Source: an uncultured Clostridia bacterium
GTDB taxonomy: Bacteria > Bacillota > Clostridia > TANB77 > CAG-508
Direction: 5' to 3'
Length of the DNA: 35,460 nt
Assembly (NCBI GenBank): GCA_949077355.1
Contig: CARUQW010000001.1
Location: forward strand, 33,209 to 68,668
The notes beneath the pieces are model-generated. The model made no database searches. It saw only the letters and a program-made list of their open reading frames with translations, and was not told the origin of the DNA. Below, piece by piece: positions 1-8,090 of the stretch; the stretch's first letter is position 1, and the number at the start of each line of letters is the position of its first letter. Position numbers and translations under genes: made by a program.

Positions 1-914
1 GATCATATTCTTCATGTGCTTTTTCTAATGCCTTTTCATGAGATATTGTTCCTGCTCCATTTAAAATATCTTTATGTGTCATAGTTAAAAATCCATCTAG
101 TTCTTTTATCCAATCTTTCATAGTCATTGGATGCATATTTAAAGCATTAATTTCTGCTACATCTAAATATGCAGATACCATTCTATTTAATAAATCTAAT
201 TCTTTTTCTGATAAATAATTCTTAGCAATTTCAGTTTCTGCTTTTGTAGGACTATTTCCTCTAAAATTAGTTAATCCTATATTTTCCTTTTCACTATCAA
301 CCAAATATTACTTCTGCTGCTGTATTTCCATGAACTGCATAGTGCATCTTGTTTTGGACAGTTTTAAAAAACTCTTTTGTTTTTTCATCTCTTGCATTAT
401 AGTCAATACTTGTAGCATAAATATCTAGTACTTTTCTCCAAAATACCTTTTCGGATGAACGAATATCTCTAATTTTTTCTAGTACTTCTTCAAAATATAC
501 TCCACCACCATTATTTTTAAATCTATCTACATTCAAATTATATCCTTTAATCAGATATTCTTTTATTAATTTATTTGCCCATATTCTAAATTGAGTTCCA
601 CGAATTGACTTTACTCGATACCCCACAGATATAATTAAATCTAAATTATAAAATTTTGTTTTGTAATTTTTACCATCTGAAGCAGTTGTCAAGTTTTCCT
701 TGACAACTGAATTTTCATCCAGTTCTTGTTCTTCAAAAATATTTTTTATATGTAGACTTATATTTTGCTTCGTTGTATCAAATAATTCCGACATAGCATT
801 TTGCGTTAACCAAACATTTTCATCTTCAAGCCTTACTTCTATCTTAACTTGTCCATCATCTGAAGTATAAATCAATATTTTATCGTTGTCTTGATACATA
901 ATTTTATTATTCAT
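1..914 (-). pseudogene. RhuM-family protein, frameshifted, cut by the window edge
   Basis: The intact N-terminal part (297-914, 205 residues) has the RhuM-family pattern: an N-terminal WLTQNAMSELFDTTKQNIS segment followed by a YNLDLIISVGYRVKS block. It ends with AAEVIFG and a TGA at 297-299. Shifting frame at about 300 restores the family's C-terminal region down to base 1 (DSEKENIGLTNF, then IAKNYLSEKELDLLNRMVSAYL, then MKDWIKELDGFL). Relatives normally have two or so extra residues at the junction, so a short deletion is the simplest explanation. The ribosome site AGGAGG lies 6 bases before the ATG at 914. RhuM proteins are of uncertain function and often occur in accessory islands. The true 3' end lies outside the window. 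A sequencing error cannot be excluded. Confidence 0.8.
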
Positions 915-960
915 TGAACTCCTCCTTTCTTTTTTTACTTACTAAATTAATTCACATTTG

Positions 961-1098
961 TTAAAATCTATCATCTACTATTTCTTTAATTTTATTCATG
1001 TCAACATTAGCCTTATAAAAAACTAAACATTGCACTAATCTTTCTGCAAATCTAATTCCTTTTTTCCATAATATCTTTATTTTGGAACATAATTTCAT
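961..1098 (-). CDS. Possible small ORF or gene remnant overlapping the queH 3' end
   Basis: A 45-codon frame from ATG at 1098 to TAA at 961 reads in a different frame from the end of queH and overlaps it by about 47 bases. The second half (GIRFAERLVQCLVFYKANVD then MNKIKEIVDDRF) looks like real protein: it is amphipathic, charge balanced and has no rare-codon clutter. No ribosome site is evident before the ATG. It may be the C-terminal remnant of another gene joined to queH by a deletion, or a shifted continuation of the queH tail. I do not recognise a family, so the call is tentative. Confidence 0.25.
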   Translation of the reverse strand: MKLCSKIKILWKKGIRFAERLVQCLVFYKANVDMNKIKEIVDDRF

Positions 1099-2002
1099 TT
1101 AAAATTGCTTCTTCAATTCTTTTATTTTGGTATTCTTTTAATAGAAATATATTATTAATTTTAAAAGTGTTATTTTCTAAAATCTTACCATCAAAAAATC
1201 CTATTCTTTCTTTTTTAAGCATAATTATTTTTATATTCTTTGCATTTTCTTTTATATATCTTTCTAGTAATTTATTTTGTATTTCTTTGTCCAATTCTTT
1301 CTTATTTTCCTCTTTATATTTTTCCTTTTTAATATTGTATATAAAGTCTATTTCTTCCTTATTTTCTCTTTTTAGTGGTCTAAAATCGAGATTTGGTATC
1401 GTATCTGACAGTCTTATTCTTCGTTCTGTATCTCTGTTAACTCTCTCACTTTCCTCTTTATCTTTTTTTTGGTTTGCAAATTTTGACATTTCCTCTGAAA
1501 AAACGCAGCCACAATATTTTTGCATATATAATCCTAACTCTCTAGCCTTAGCTTGTCCCTCTCTAAAACCAATACGAAAATCTCGATATACAAATTTGAT
1601 TCCATACTTTTTAGCCATTTGTTCCCCAACTTGAATAAGCATTTCATGATTTTGATAAGGGCTTACTAATAATGTTGTTGTAAAACTATCATATCCATTC
1701 TCTTTTGCATATTTAGCAGTTTGTTCTAAACGAACTGGATAGCAATACTCTTGACATCTATTTTCCAAATTTTCTATCACATTTTTACAAAACGCTTTTA
1801 ATCCATAATCTTCTTCGAAAATGGCTTTTACTTGTATCTTGTTTGTATATTCTTTTAAACAATCTCTTCTTGCTTTGTACTCCATATATGGATGGATATT
1901 AGGATTAAACCAATACACTATAGGTTCTATTCCTTCTTTCCTTAAACTATCAATACAATATACGCTACATGGTGCACAACAAGTATGTAATAATAATTTC
2001 AT
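1052..2002 (-). CDS. queH: Epoxyqueuosine reductase QueH with a degenerate GNAT-like C-terminal tail
   Basis: QueH reduces epoxyqueuosine to queuosine in tRNA anticodons, the last step of queuosine synthesis. The N-terminal 175 residues carry the family's cysteines: HTCCAPC at 6-12, C83 and C87 (CQEYC), and YCGC at 163-166. These are expected to bind an iron-sulfur cluster and iron. Residues about 208-316 resemble a GNAT acetyltransferase: a RPLKRENKEEIDFIY opening and a NIFLLKEYQNKRIEEAIL segment. In that segment the glycines of the acetyl-CoA loop are missing, and the domain stops straight afterwards. The start is ATG at 2002, with GGAGGA 7 bases upstream. An in-frame ATG nine codons earlier lies inside a repeat (see 2011-2109) and is not preferred. 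The ruvB gene lies upstream on the same strand. Confidence 0.9.
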   Translation of the reverse strand: MKLLLHTCCAPCSVYCIDSLRKEGIEPIVYWFNPNIHPYMEYKARRDCLKEYTNKIQVKAIFEEDYGLKAFCKNVIENLENRCQEYCYPVRLEQTAKYAKENGYDSFTTTLLVSPYQNHEMLIQVGEQMAKKYGIKFVYRDFRIGFREGQAKARELGLYMQKYCGCVFSEEMSKFANQKKDKEESERVNRDTERRIRLSDTIPNLDFRPLKRENKEEIDFIYNIKKEKYKEENKKELDKEIQNKLLERYIKENAKNIKIIMLKKERIGFFDGKILENNTFKINNIFLLKEYQNKRIEEAILNEIMFQNKDIMEKRN

Positions 2003-2010
2003 GATTCTTT

Positions 2011-2109
2011 CCTCCGTACCTACAGGCATTACTTATCTGTAAGCTCACTTAACGTTCGCACAGCTAAGGTCATCCCAAAAATCACAGCTAAGGTCATCCC
2101 CAAAATCAT
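2011..2109 (-). repeat. Intercistronic cassette repeat, copy 1 (ruvB/queH junction)
   Basis: Read on the minus strand this copy starts at AATGATTTTGGGGATGACC and ends at the queH ribosome site (ACGGAGG). The TGA of its first bases is the ruvB stop codon. It matches 15261-15335 almost base for base, except for a 24-base tandem duplication (units starting at 2059 and 2083). It also contains an ATG that opens a nine-codon in-frame lead (MPVGTEERI) into queH. A small internal stem TACAG/CTGTA is visible. Confidence 0.85.
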
Positions 2110-3131
2110 TGGCCTAGAAATCCGATTTCTTCTTGCACTTCATATCCTAAGTGTCTATAGGCTGGTGGTAATACTTTTCTTCCTCTTAACGTTCTTGCTA
2201 TAAATCCAATTTGAATTAAATATGGCTCATATACATCTTCTATGGTATCGATTTCTTCTCCTACACTTACTGCTAAGGCTTCTATTCCCACAGCTCTTCC
2301 ACCATATTGAATAATCATGGTTTCTAATATTTTTCGGTCTATTTCGTCTAGTCCTAATTCGTCAATTTCTAGTTGATTTAAGGCATGTTTTGTTATTTTT
2401 AAAGTAATGTCTCCATCCCCTAATACTAAGGCATAATCTCTTACTCTTTTTAATAATCGATTGGCTATTCTTGGGGTTCCTCTTGACCTTCTTGCTATTT
2501 CTTGTGCTGCTTCTTCATCAATTTTTACTTCTAAAATTTTGCTTGACCTTCTAACAATCGTGGTTAAATCCTCTTCTGAATATAATTCTAGTCTATGAAC
2601 AATTCCAAAACGGTCTCTTAATGGTGTAGATAATGCTCCTGCTTTTGTTGTTGCTCCAATTAGTGTGAATTTTGGTAAGTCCAATCGGATTGACCTACTA
2701 CTTGGACCTTTTCCGATGATAATATCTAATGTATAGTCTTCTAATGCTGGGTATAATATTTCTTCTACACTTTTGCTCAATCTATGAATTTCATCAATAA
2801 ATAATACATCAAATTCAGAAAGATTGGTAAGTAAAGCTGCTAAATCTCCTGGTTTTTCAATAGCTGGTCCAGAAGTTATTTTGATGTTCGAATTCATTTC
2901 GTTTGCGATGATATTGGATAACGTTGTTTTTCCTAATCCTGGTGGTCCATATAACAAAACATGGTCAAGTGGTTCTCCTCTTTTTTTCGCAGCTTCGATG
3001 TATATCTTCATGTTTTCTTTTACTTTTCTCTGCCCAATATATTCTTCTAATACTTTGGGTCTTAAAGAATTCTCAAATCTTTCTTCCCCCATATTTTCCA
3101 GTTTTTGGTTCATTAATCTTTCTTCATCCAT
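2106..3131 (-). CDS. ruvB: Holliday junction branch migration ATPase RuvB
   Basis: RuvB is the hexameric AAA+ motor that, with RuvA, drives branch migration of Holliday junctions in recombinational repair. The 341-residue length is normal. Visible motifs are Walker A GPPGLGKT at 62-69, Walker B LFIDEIHRL at 111-119, the sensor region GATTKAGALSTPLRDRFG, and the C-terminal winged-helix segment with GGRAVGIEALAVSVGE. AAGGAG lies about 10 bases before the ATG at 3131. The usual partner ruvA is not next to it: the upstream gene is the LtaS-like protein. The stop codon is supplied by the intercistronic repeat at 2011-2109. Confidence 0.97.
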   Translation of the reverse strand: MDEERLMNQKLENMGEERFENSLRPKVLEEYIGQRKVKENMKIYIEAAKKRGEPLDHVLLYGPPGLGKTTLSNIIANEMNSNIKITSGPAIEKPGDLAALLTNLSEFDVLFIDEIHRLSKSVEEILYPALEDYTLDIIIGKGPSSRSIRLDLPKFTLIGATTKAGALSTPLRDRFGIVHRLELYSEEDLTTIVRRSSKILEVKIDEEAAQEIARRSRGTPRIANRLLKRVRDYALVLGDGDITLKITKHALNQLEIDELGLDEIDRKILETMIIQYGGRAVGIEALAVSVGEEIDTIEDVYEPYLIQIGFIARTLRGRKVLPPAYRHLGYEVQEEIGFLGQ

Positions 3132-3145
3132 TCTTTAACGGCTCC

Positions 3146-5032
3146 TTATCTTTCCTTTAATAAATTATGAATACTAATTGAGTTTGAAATATCTAACTCT
3201 GTTTTCATATTCTGATAATATTCCTTCAATAAACTTTTTATCTCTTCTTCTAATTCTTCCCAATTTAGTATTTCTCCTGTTTCCCTGTCATACCAATTTT
3301 CATCATAATAATATTTACTTGCAATGATTCTTTCATTATTTAGACATACGAAATCTTTGTTAGCAAATATATTAGTCCCCAATGAAAAAGTATCCTCCAA
3401 ATCACATAAATAAGCTAATGTAGGTTTGATATCTAACTTATTAATAGGTTTTTCTATTCGAGCTGGTTGTATTCCCGGAATTTTAAATCCACAGGCTACT
3501 CTTGTATAGTTTAATTTGATATCTACGTCTGTTATATTTTGATTGGTATAACTTAAAAAATCAATTAATTCTTCATTGTACATATTTAATCCATTATGGT
3601 CTCCAAATACTAATATTGCTGTATCTTCATATAATCCAACATTTTTTAATTCTTGTATCAAAATCCCAAAAGCATAATCTGCATAATTAACCGCTTCTAA
3701 ATAATTTCCAAAATAGGTATCTTTATATTTTCCTACATCAATATTAACCTTACTTCTATCTTGTAATCCCTCTAATGTATATGGCGTATGTGAGGAAGCA
3801 GCTACAATGTAAGAGATAAACGGATTGTCATATTCTTTGCATTTTTGTACAGCCTGTTTATATAGCAATTCATCTGATAAATCTCCATTAATATTTTCTG
3901 ATAAATCATCAAATTGTTCTTTTAAAACTAATTCATTTAAATTTAATCTTCCATATACATTTCCTCGATTCCAGAAATAAGGATAATTTCCATGCATATA
4001 AGAGGTATGATAATCTTTTTGATTGAAAATTTTAAATAAATCATCATAAGTATTGGTATAATATCGACTAAATGACATGCCATTTTCCATTGGATACATG
4101 GATGTAATGGTTGTATGTTCTGAATCTGCTGTTGTAGAATAACTTTGCATGTGCATATTGGTAAATTCGATATTTTCTTTTAAAAATTGATTTAAATTCG
4201 GTGTTATTTGCTTTCCATTAATTTCTTTATGAAGCACAAATTCTTGTACTGATTCTAGCTGTACAATAATAACATTTTTTTCTTTTAGTATATTTTTTAC
4301 GGGATATTCCACTTCTCCATATTGCGTTTCATATTTTACTTTTAATTGATTATAATCTTCTAGCATATCTTCATAGTTTTTATATTTTGTTTGTTGTTTC
4401 ATGGTAAACGCATTTACAATATCAGAAATATGATAACCAAAAATCGTAGCTTCACGAATTTGTAAATCTTTGTTATAAGATTTTTGTTTTCCTTTTTCTA
4501 CATATTCACTACCAATTAAACAAAAAATAATAATTCCTACAATTGCCACCAATGCTTTTGCTGTCACTTGTTTTTTGGTACTTTTTTCTTTTTTCTCTAA
4601 TTTTAAAATTCTTCCTATTAGTAATCCCACTATCACAAAAATGTCTAAAAGATATAATATTTGGCTTACCCTCATTACCATCGGCAAAGTGTTCATTATT
4701 TCTCCACCATACTGAAGGTTACTAATTTGCGCCACTGATAATACGCTATTAGAATAAATATAATACACGTTATCCCCAAACAATAAAACACTAATTAAGA
4801 AATCTAAAATAATTGTTGTTATGATTCTTGCTCGATTTGGCAAAATACTTAAGAAACATACTATGGTTATTAGAAAGCTAATTGTTCCTATTATAGTTTC
4901 TACTTCTAATGGCTCATGAATCGCTATTGTACTATAATAAAATAAAAATGATTTTCCTAACAATAAAATTCCAACTAAAACAACAAATCCTACTGAATTA
5001 AATGCTTTATTTACTACTTCTTTTTTTATCAC
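3146..5032 (-). CDS. LtaS-like membrane phosphoglycerol transferase (sulfatase fold)
   Basis: This is a 628-residue polytopic protein with five N-terminal membrane spans in the first ~180 residues, then an extracellular alkaline-phosphatase/sulfatase-type domain, the architecture of lipoteichoic acid synthases and related phosphoglycerol transferases. Catalytic-region motifs are NVIIVQLES (metal-binding Glu, about residue 260), YSTTADSEHTT (nucleophile Thr, about 300), YMHGN and FGDHNG (metal-binding Asp/His). The likely job is transfer of glycerol phosphate from phosphatidylglycerol to an envelope polymer; the acceptor is not shown by the sequence. The start is set at GTG 5032 because GAGGTGA lies 5 bases before it; a GTG three codons upstream would overlap that site. 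It sits 13 bases after the preceding glycosyltransferase gene, suggesting one transcript. Confidence 0.85.
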   Translation of the reverse strand: MIKKEVVNKAFNSVGFVVLVGILLLGKSFLFYYSTIAIHEPLEVETIIGTISFLITIVCFLSILPNRARIITTIILDFLISVLLFGDNVYYIYSNSVLSVAQISNLQYGGEIMNTLPMVMRVSQILYLLDIFVIVGLLIGRILKLEKKEKSTKKQVTAKALVAIVGIIIFCLIGSEYVEKGKQKSYNKDLQIREATIFGYHISDIVNAFTMKQQTKYKNYEDMLEDYNQLKVKYETQYGEVEYPVKNILKEKNVIIVQLESVQEFVLHKEINGKQITPNLNQFLKENIEFTNMHMQSYSTTADSEHTTITSMYPMENGMSFSRYYTNTYDDLFKIFNQKDYHTSYMHGNYPYFWNRGNVYGRLNLNELVLKEQFDDLSENINGDLSDELLYKQAVQKCKEYDNPFISYIVAASSHTPYTLEGLQDRSKVNIDVGKYKDTYFGNYLEAVNYADYAFGILIQELKNVGLYEDTAILVFGDHNGLNMYNEELIDFLSYTNQNITDVDIKLNYTRVACGFKIPGIQPARIEKPINKLDIKPTLAYLCDLEDTFSLGTNIFANKDFVCLNNERIIASKYYYDENWYDRETGEILNWEELEEEIKSLLKEYYQNMKTELDISNSISIHNLLKER

Positions 5033-5045
5033 AAATTTCACCTCG

Positions 5046-5525
5046 TTAACAATTTTCGATAAATTCTTCTACTATTTTTAACATTTGTTCATTGTTAGTT
5101 TGATATTTCTTTGGTTTAAATTCTTTTTCTTGTCCTATTGCTTTTTCTAATTCTTCTATTCCTTGTATTCCTAGAATATACCCCTTTTGGTTAAATAATT
5201 CTACAATCTCTTTTTGATGGTCATTTACATGTTCTTGATATTCACTCAATCTTGGAATTGCAATTACTTTCTTGCCTTTTTTTATGGATTGTAAAATAGA
5301 ACCTACTCCTCCATGAGTAATAATTAAGTCTGCTTGTTGTTGTAATTTATCAAGTTCTTCATTTGAAATAAAATCTAATATCTGCATATCATTTGAGCTA
5401 TATTTGGTATAGCCTGCTTGCACGATTACTTTTTCTTGAATAATTTCTTTTTGGATTAATCTTTGTATTTCTTCTAATAAACGATGAAAACTATTATTTT
5501 GTGTTCCTAATAATACTAAAATCAT
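5046..5525 (-). CDS. Alg13/PssE-type glycosyltransferase catalytic subunit
   Basis: A 159-residue protein matching the C-terminal half of GT28-type transferases (PssE, Cps14G, EpsF-like, eukaryotic Alg13). MILVLLGTQ is the first beta strand, ADLIITHGGVGSILQSIKKG the donor-nucleotide loop, and PRLSEYQEHVNDHQ the following acceptor/UDP-sugar region. Such proteins act with an Alg14-type membrane subunit, here encoded just upstream (5649-6122). The start is placed at ATG 5525 because the family begins at this strand; GGAGG lies 12 bases upstream, a little far. A longer in-frame start at 5588 adds 21 unconserved residues. The sugar donor and the polymer made are unknown. Confidence 0.82.
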   Translation of the reverse strand: MILVLLGTQNNSFHRLLEEIQRLIQKEIIQEKVIVQAGYTKYSSNDMQILDFISNEELDKLQQQADLIITHGGVGSILQSIKKGKKVIAIPRLSEYQEHVNDHQKEIVELFNQKGYILGIQGIEELEKAIGQEKEFKPKKYQTNNEQMLKIVEEFIENC

Positions 5526-5594
5526 AATTCTATTAAACCTCCATATTTCCACCATATTATATCTTTTTTTTGCCTCAATGTCTAGCAAATTGGA

Positions 5595-5637
5595 AAAGAT
5601 AGTAATAAAAGCTTTTTGTTTTTATCACTATCTTATT
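5595..5637 (-). terminator. Hairpin between the two glycosyltransferase subunit genes
   Basis: A stem of about 17 pairs (AAGATAGT plus an A/T-rich extension, with a GC/GT-closed loop) is followed on the minus strand by TTTTCC. It lies between the Alg14-like and Alg13-like genes, so it would lower, rather than abolish, expression of the second subunit if it acts as a terminator. It could equally work as an mRNA end or processing structure. Confidence 0.5.
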
Positions 5638-5648
5638 TAACTATTATA

Positions 5649-6122
5649 TTAATAAATGGGTCCTCCATATATTGCTTTTGGATATAATTCCAGCATTTCT
5701 TCCCATTGTACAATGAATAAATCTGCAATCGGATAAATTAGTCTTCCTGTTGCCGTTTTCTTATGTGTATTAGCAAATGTCTCTATATAAATTATTTTAC
5801 TTCCTAAAATTTTTCCTAAATAACACATTGGACCTGCTGTATGCGTTCCTGTTGTTACAATTACTTTGGGATGTATTTTAAAATATAAGTAAATTGTTTT
5901 TAAGCAAAGGTAAAAGTATTTAAAAATATAGGAAAATAATTTCGCTCTTGTTCCATACGGTAAAAAGTATAATTTATCTCCATATTTTTCTTTTAGGTTT
6001 TGATTTACTTTGTCTTTTTCTGTTATGATATGATAATCGTATTTTTCAAATAATGGTGATAATTGCATAAGTTCATTTAGATGTCCACCTGTACTTGATA
6101 TAAATAATACTTTTTTCTTCAA
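5649..6122 (-). CDS. Alg14/PssD-type glycosyltransferase membrane subunit
   Basis: A 157-residue protein of the Alg14 family (PssD, Cps14F). It has KVLFISSTGGHLNELMQL at the N-terminus, VIVTTGTHTAGPMCYLGK in the middle and a C-terminal LIYPIADLFIVQWEEM region. In known pairs this subunit anchors the Alg13-like catalytic subunit at the membrane and binds the lipid-linked acceptor. The partner is the next gene downstream (5046-5525). Together with the LtaS-like gene they suggest a small envelope-glycopolymer module. A terminator for xerD lies just upstream, so the gene probably has its own promoter between 6123 and 6190. Confidence 0.85.
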   Translation of the reverse strand: MKKKVLFISSTGGHLNELMQLSPLFEKYDYHIITEKDKVNQNLKEKYGDKLYFLPYGTRAKLFSYIFKYFYLCLKTIYLYFKIHPKVIVTTGTHTAGPMCYLGKILGSKIIYIETFANTHKKTATGRLIYPIADLFIVQWEEMLELYPKAIYGGPIY

Positions 6123-6193
6123 TTTTTCACACCTTCTATTATCTTTTTGTATGTATCTTATATCTTTTTTTCCTGTTAATGTCTACTAAAACA

Positions 6194-6231
6194 GTCAAAA
6201 AGATTTCTCAATTTGATTAATTGAGAAATCC
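6194..6231 (-). terminator. Rho-independent terminator of xerD
   Basis: On the minus strand, the perfect stem GATTTCTCAATT/AATTGAGAAATC with a 5-base loop is followed by TTTTTG. It lies 20 bases past the xerD stop codon. Confidence 0.88.
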
Positions 6232-6250
6232 TTTATCTTATATCTTATTT

Positions 6251-7132
6251 TTATGCTCTTGGATGTGCTTTTCTATAAATATCTTTGATTCCTTCATCTT
6301 GGAATTGCATATATACTTGTGTTGAAGAAATATCAGAATGACCAAGCATAGTTTGAATTGCTTTTAAGTCTGCACCATTTTGTAATAAATGTGTTGCGAA
6401 AGAATGTCTTAATACATGTGGTGTAATTTCTTTTGTAATGTGTGCTTGTTCTTTATAAAATTTAATAATTTTCCAGAATCCTTGTCTTGTTAATCTTCCT
6501 CCATTGATATTAACAAATAGAGCTTGCTCTCCTTCTGTTTTTATTAATATATCTCTTGCTTCTTCTACGTATTCTTTTAATGCATTTAATGACATATTTC
6601 CTAATGGAATATTACGTTGTTTTCCTCCATGATTACAAGTTACATATCCTTCTTCTAAATTAACATCTTCTATGTTTAAAGAAATAATTTCTGTTACTCT
6701 CATTCCTGTTGCATAAGCAAATTCCAGCATAGCTTTGTCACGAATTCCTTTTAAATCAACATCTTTTGGTTGATTTAATAATAGTTCTACTTCTTTTGAT
6801 GTTAATACACTTGGAACTCTTTTTTCAATTTTTGGTGATTGAATATTCTCTGTTGGATCTACTTTCACTTTTTTATTCTTTAATACGAATTGATAAAAAG
6901 AACGAATGGAAGCAATACATCTTGATATGCTAGATGCTTTTTTTCCAGCTTCTTGTAATTCTCTAATATAATCTTTGATATCATCTTCTTTTACTCGATT
7001 GTAATGAAGTTCACATGCTTCTAGATATCTTCTGAATTGTTTTAAATCTCTTTTATAAGATTGTAATGTGTTTTCTGATAACTTTCTATCATTTTCTAAA
7101 AAATTAAAAAAATATTTTAACTGTCTTTCCAT
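6251..7132 (-). CDS. xerD: Tyrosine recombinase XerD/XerC
   Basis: A 293-residue site-specific recombinase expected to resolve chromosome dimers at dif. It has an N-terminal SAM-like core-binding domain (about 1-90) and a C-terminal catalytic domain. Catalytic residues are all present: R145 (ATGMRVTEI), K171 (GGKQRNIPL), H239 and R242 (HVLRHSFATH), H265 (LGHSD) and Y274 (STQVYMQ). The length and the gene's apparent stand-alone position fit a housekeeping Xer rather than a phage integrase. A terminator follows directly. XerC and XerD cannot be told apart with certainty here. If the organism uses a single recombinase it could be the XerH/XerS-like sole enzyme, though the length argues for XerD. 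Confidence 0.92.
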   Translation of the reverse strand: MERQLKYFFNFLENDRKLSENTLQSYKRDLKQFRRYLEACELHYNRVKEDDIKDYIRELQEAGKKASSISRCIASIRSFYQFVLKNKKVKVDPTENIQSPKIEKRVPSVLTSKEVELLLNQPKDVDLKGIRDKAMLEFAYATGMRVTEIISLNIEDVNLEEGYVTCNHGGKQRNIPLGNMSLNALKEYVEEARDILIKTEGEQALFVNINGGRLTRQGFWKIIKFYKEQAHITKEITPHVLRHSFATHLLQNGADLKAIQTMLGHSDISSTQVYMQFQDEGIKDIYRKAHPRA

Positions 7133-7234
7133 TTAATTCCCCTACCTCTTGTTTTATTTAAAATAATCTATTGACATAAACTATATATGTTATATCAAAG
7201 AATTTTAAAATTGTAAATACATTTTTCAATATTT

Positions 7235-7873
7235 TTAAAAATATTTTATAAATCCTTTTAAAATGTTTGTTGATAAAAATATTTCAATCACAGAGGACAC
7301 TACCAATACCAATAACATGATAAAAGAAAATATGGTATGTCTTACAATTTCTACTTTTACGTTCTCTTTATTTCGATCTTTTACAATCGATTTGTACAAC
7401 TTAAATCCACTCACTGCCAATGCTAAAATAGCTGGTATTAATAAAATGTTTTGTAAAAAAAGTAATAATAATACAAATATAATCCCTTGTGGTAATCCCA
7501 TAATTGTAATACACACAGCAATTGTGTATCCTAAACAAAACCCTCTATACAATACCAACCCAAAAACCACTGGTATACCAATTACTGTTGTACCAAAAAA
7601 CCACAAAACAATTGCTAATAAAATATTTTGTCCTATACTATTTTTTAACAATTCTATATAGTTTAACTTCTCTATGTTTTTTAATTTATTAATAAATGTA
7701 TTGAAATAATTTGTAATTTCCGTCTTTTGTGCTTCTTGTATATGATTTATAAAAAGCACTCCTAAAAATATTCCTATAATAAATAATAAAAATACTAATA
7801 TATATTCTTTTTTATTATTTACAACATGTTCTCTTATAATTTCTAATAACTTTATTCGTTTGTCTCTCTTCAT
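7235..7873 (-). CDS. spoIIM: Stage II sporulation protein M
   Basis: A 212-residue membrane protein with about five hydrophobic spans, starting after a short cytoplasmic N-terminus (span at about 24-42). It has the SpoIIM/DUF95 layout: a first span, a ~40-residue extracytoplasmic loop, then tightly packed spans with FFGTTVIGIPVVFGLVLYRG and GLPQGIIF. SpoIIM works with SpoIID and SpoIIP in the septal peptidoglycan-remodelling complex that drives engulfment. The ribosome site AAGGAG lies 8 bases before the ATG at 7873. In many Clostridia spoIIM lies beside xerD, as here. Confidence 0.88.
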   Translation of the reverse strand: MKRDKRIKLLEIIREHVVNNKKEYILVFLLFIIGIFLGVLFINHIQEAQKTEITNYFNTFINKLKNIEKLNYIELLKNSIGQNILLAIVLWFFGTTVIGIPVVFGLVLYRGFCLGYTIAVCITIMGLPQGIIFVLLLLFLQNILLIPAILALAVSGFKLYKSIVKDRNKENVKVEIVRHTIFSFIMLLVLVVSSVIEIFLSTNILKGFIKYF

Positions 7874-7929
7874 AAAATTTCTCCTTATCTTTATACATAA
7901 TGTGTATTCGATAAGATTTTTTTTAGAAC

Positions 7930-8015
7930 AATGATTTTGGGGATGACCTTAGCTGTGCAAACGTTAAGTGTGCTTACAGATAAGTAATGCCGCAACTGGG
8001 AGTTACAAAGCAACT
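7930..8015 (+). repeat. Intercistronic cassette repeat, copy 3 (opposite orientation, composite)
   Basis: The first 62 bases (AATGATTTTGGGGATGACC to AAGTAATGCC) match copies 1 and 2 with only two substitutions, but on the plus strand. The rest (CAACTGGGAGTTACAAAG) is different and instead resembles the element at 19850. The copy lies in the gap between the endonuclease Q-like gene and spoIIM, and here it does not supply a gene end or ribosome site. Confidence 0.8.
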
Positions 8016-8040
8016 TTTATTATGAAAATCTTAAAGTAAA

Positions 8041-8072
8041 AATTGCCAAAAAGGTCCGTCCCTTCTGGCAAT
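8041..8072 (-). terminator. Palindrome F1, terminator after the endonuclease Q-like gene
   Basis: The stem ATTGCCA/TGGCAAT, extended inside by AAGG/CCTT around a GACGGACC-type centre, is followed on the minus strand by TTTTTACTTT. It is nearly the same sequence as 9304-9336, so it is also a repeat unit. Confidence 0.65.
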
Positions 8073-8090
8073 CTTGAGCATCATTATTCT

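Noticed and set aside
1167..1634. 155-codon plus-strand frame inside queH
   Set aside because: Antisense shadow of queH: Phe/Ser/Leu-rich translation of A/T-rich codons, without a ribosome site. The same applies to other plus-strand frames inside minus-strand genes.
2003..2029. Longer queH start giving MPVGTEERI before MKLLLH
   Set aside because: The extra codons are inside the repeat cassette, no ribosome site precedes that ATG, and GGAGGA sits correctly ahead of ATG 2002. The identical lead in uppS comes from the repeat, not from homology between the proteins.
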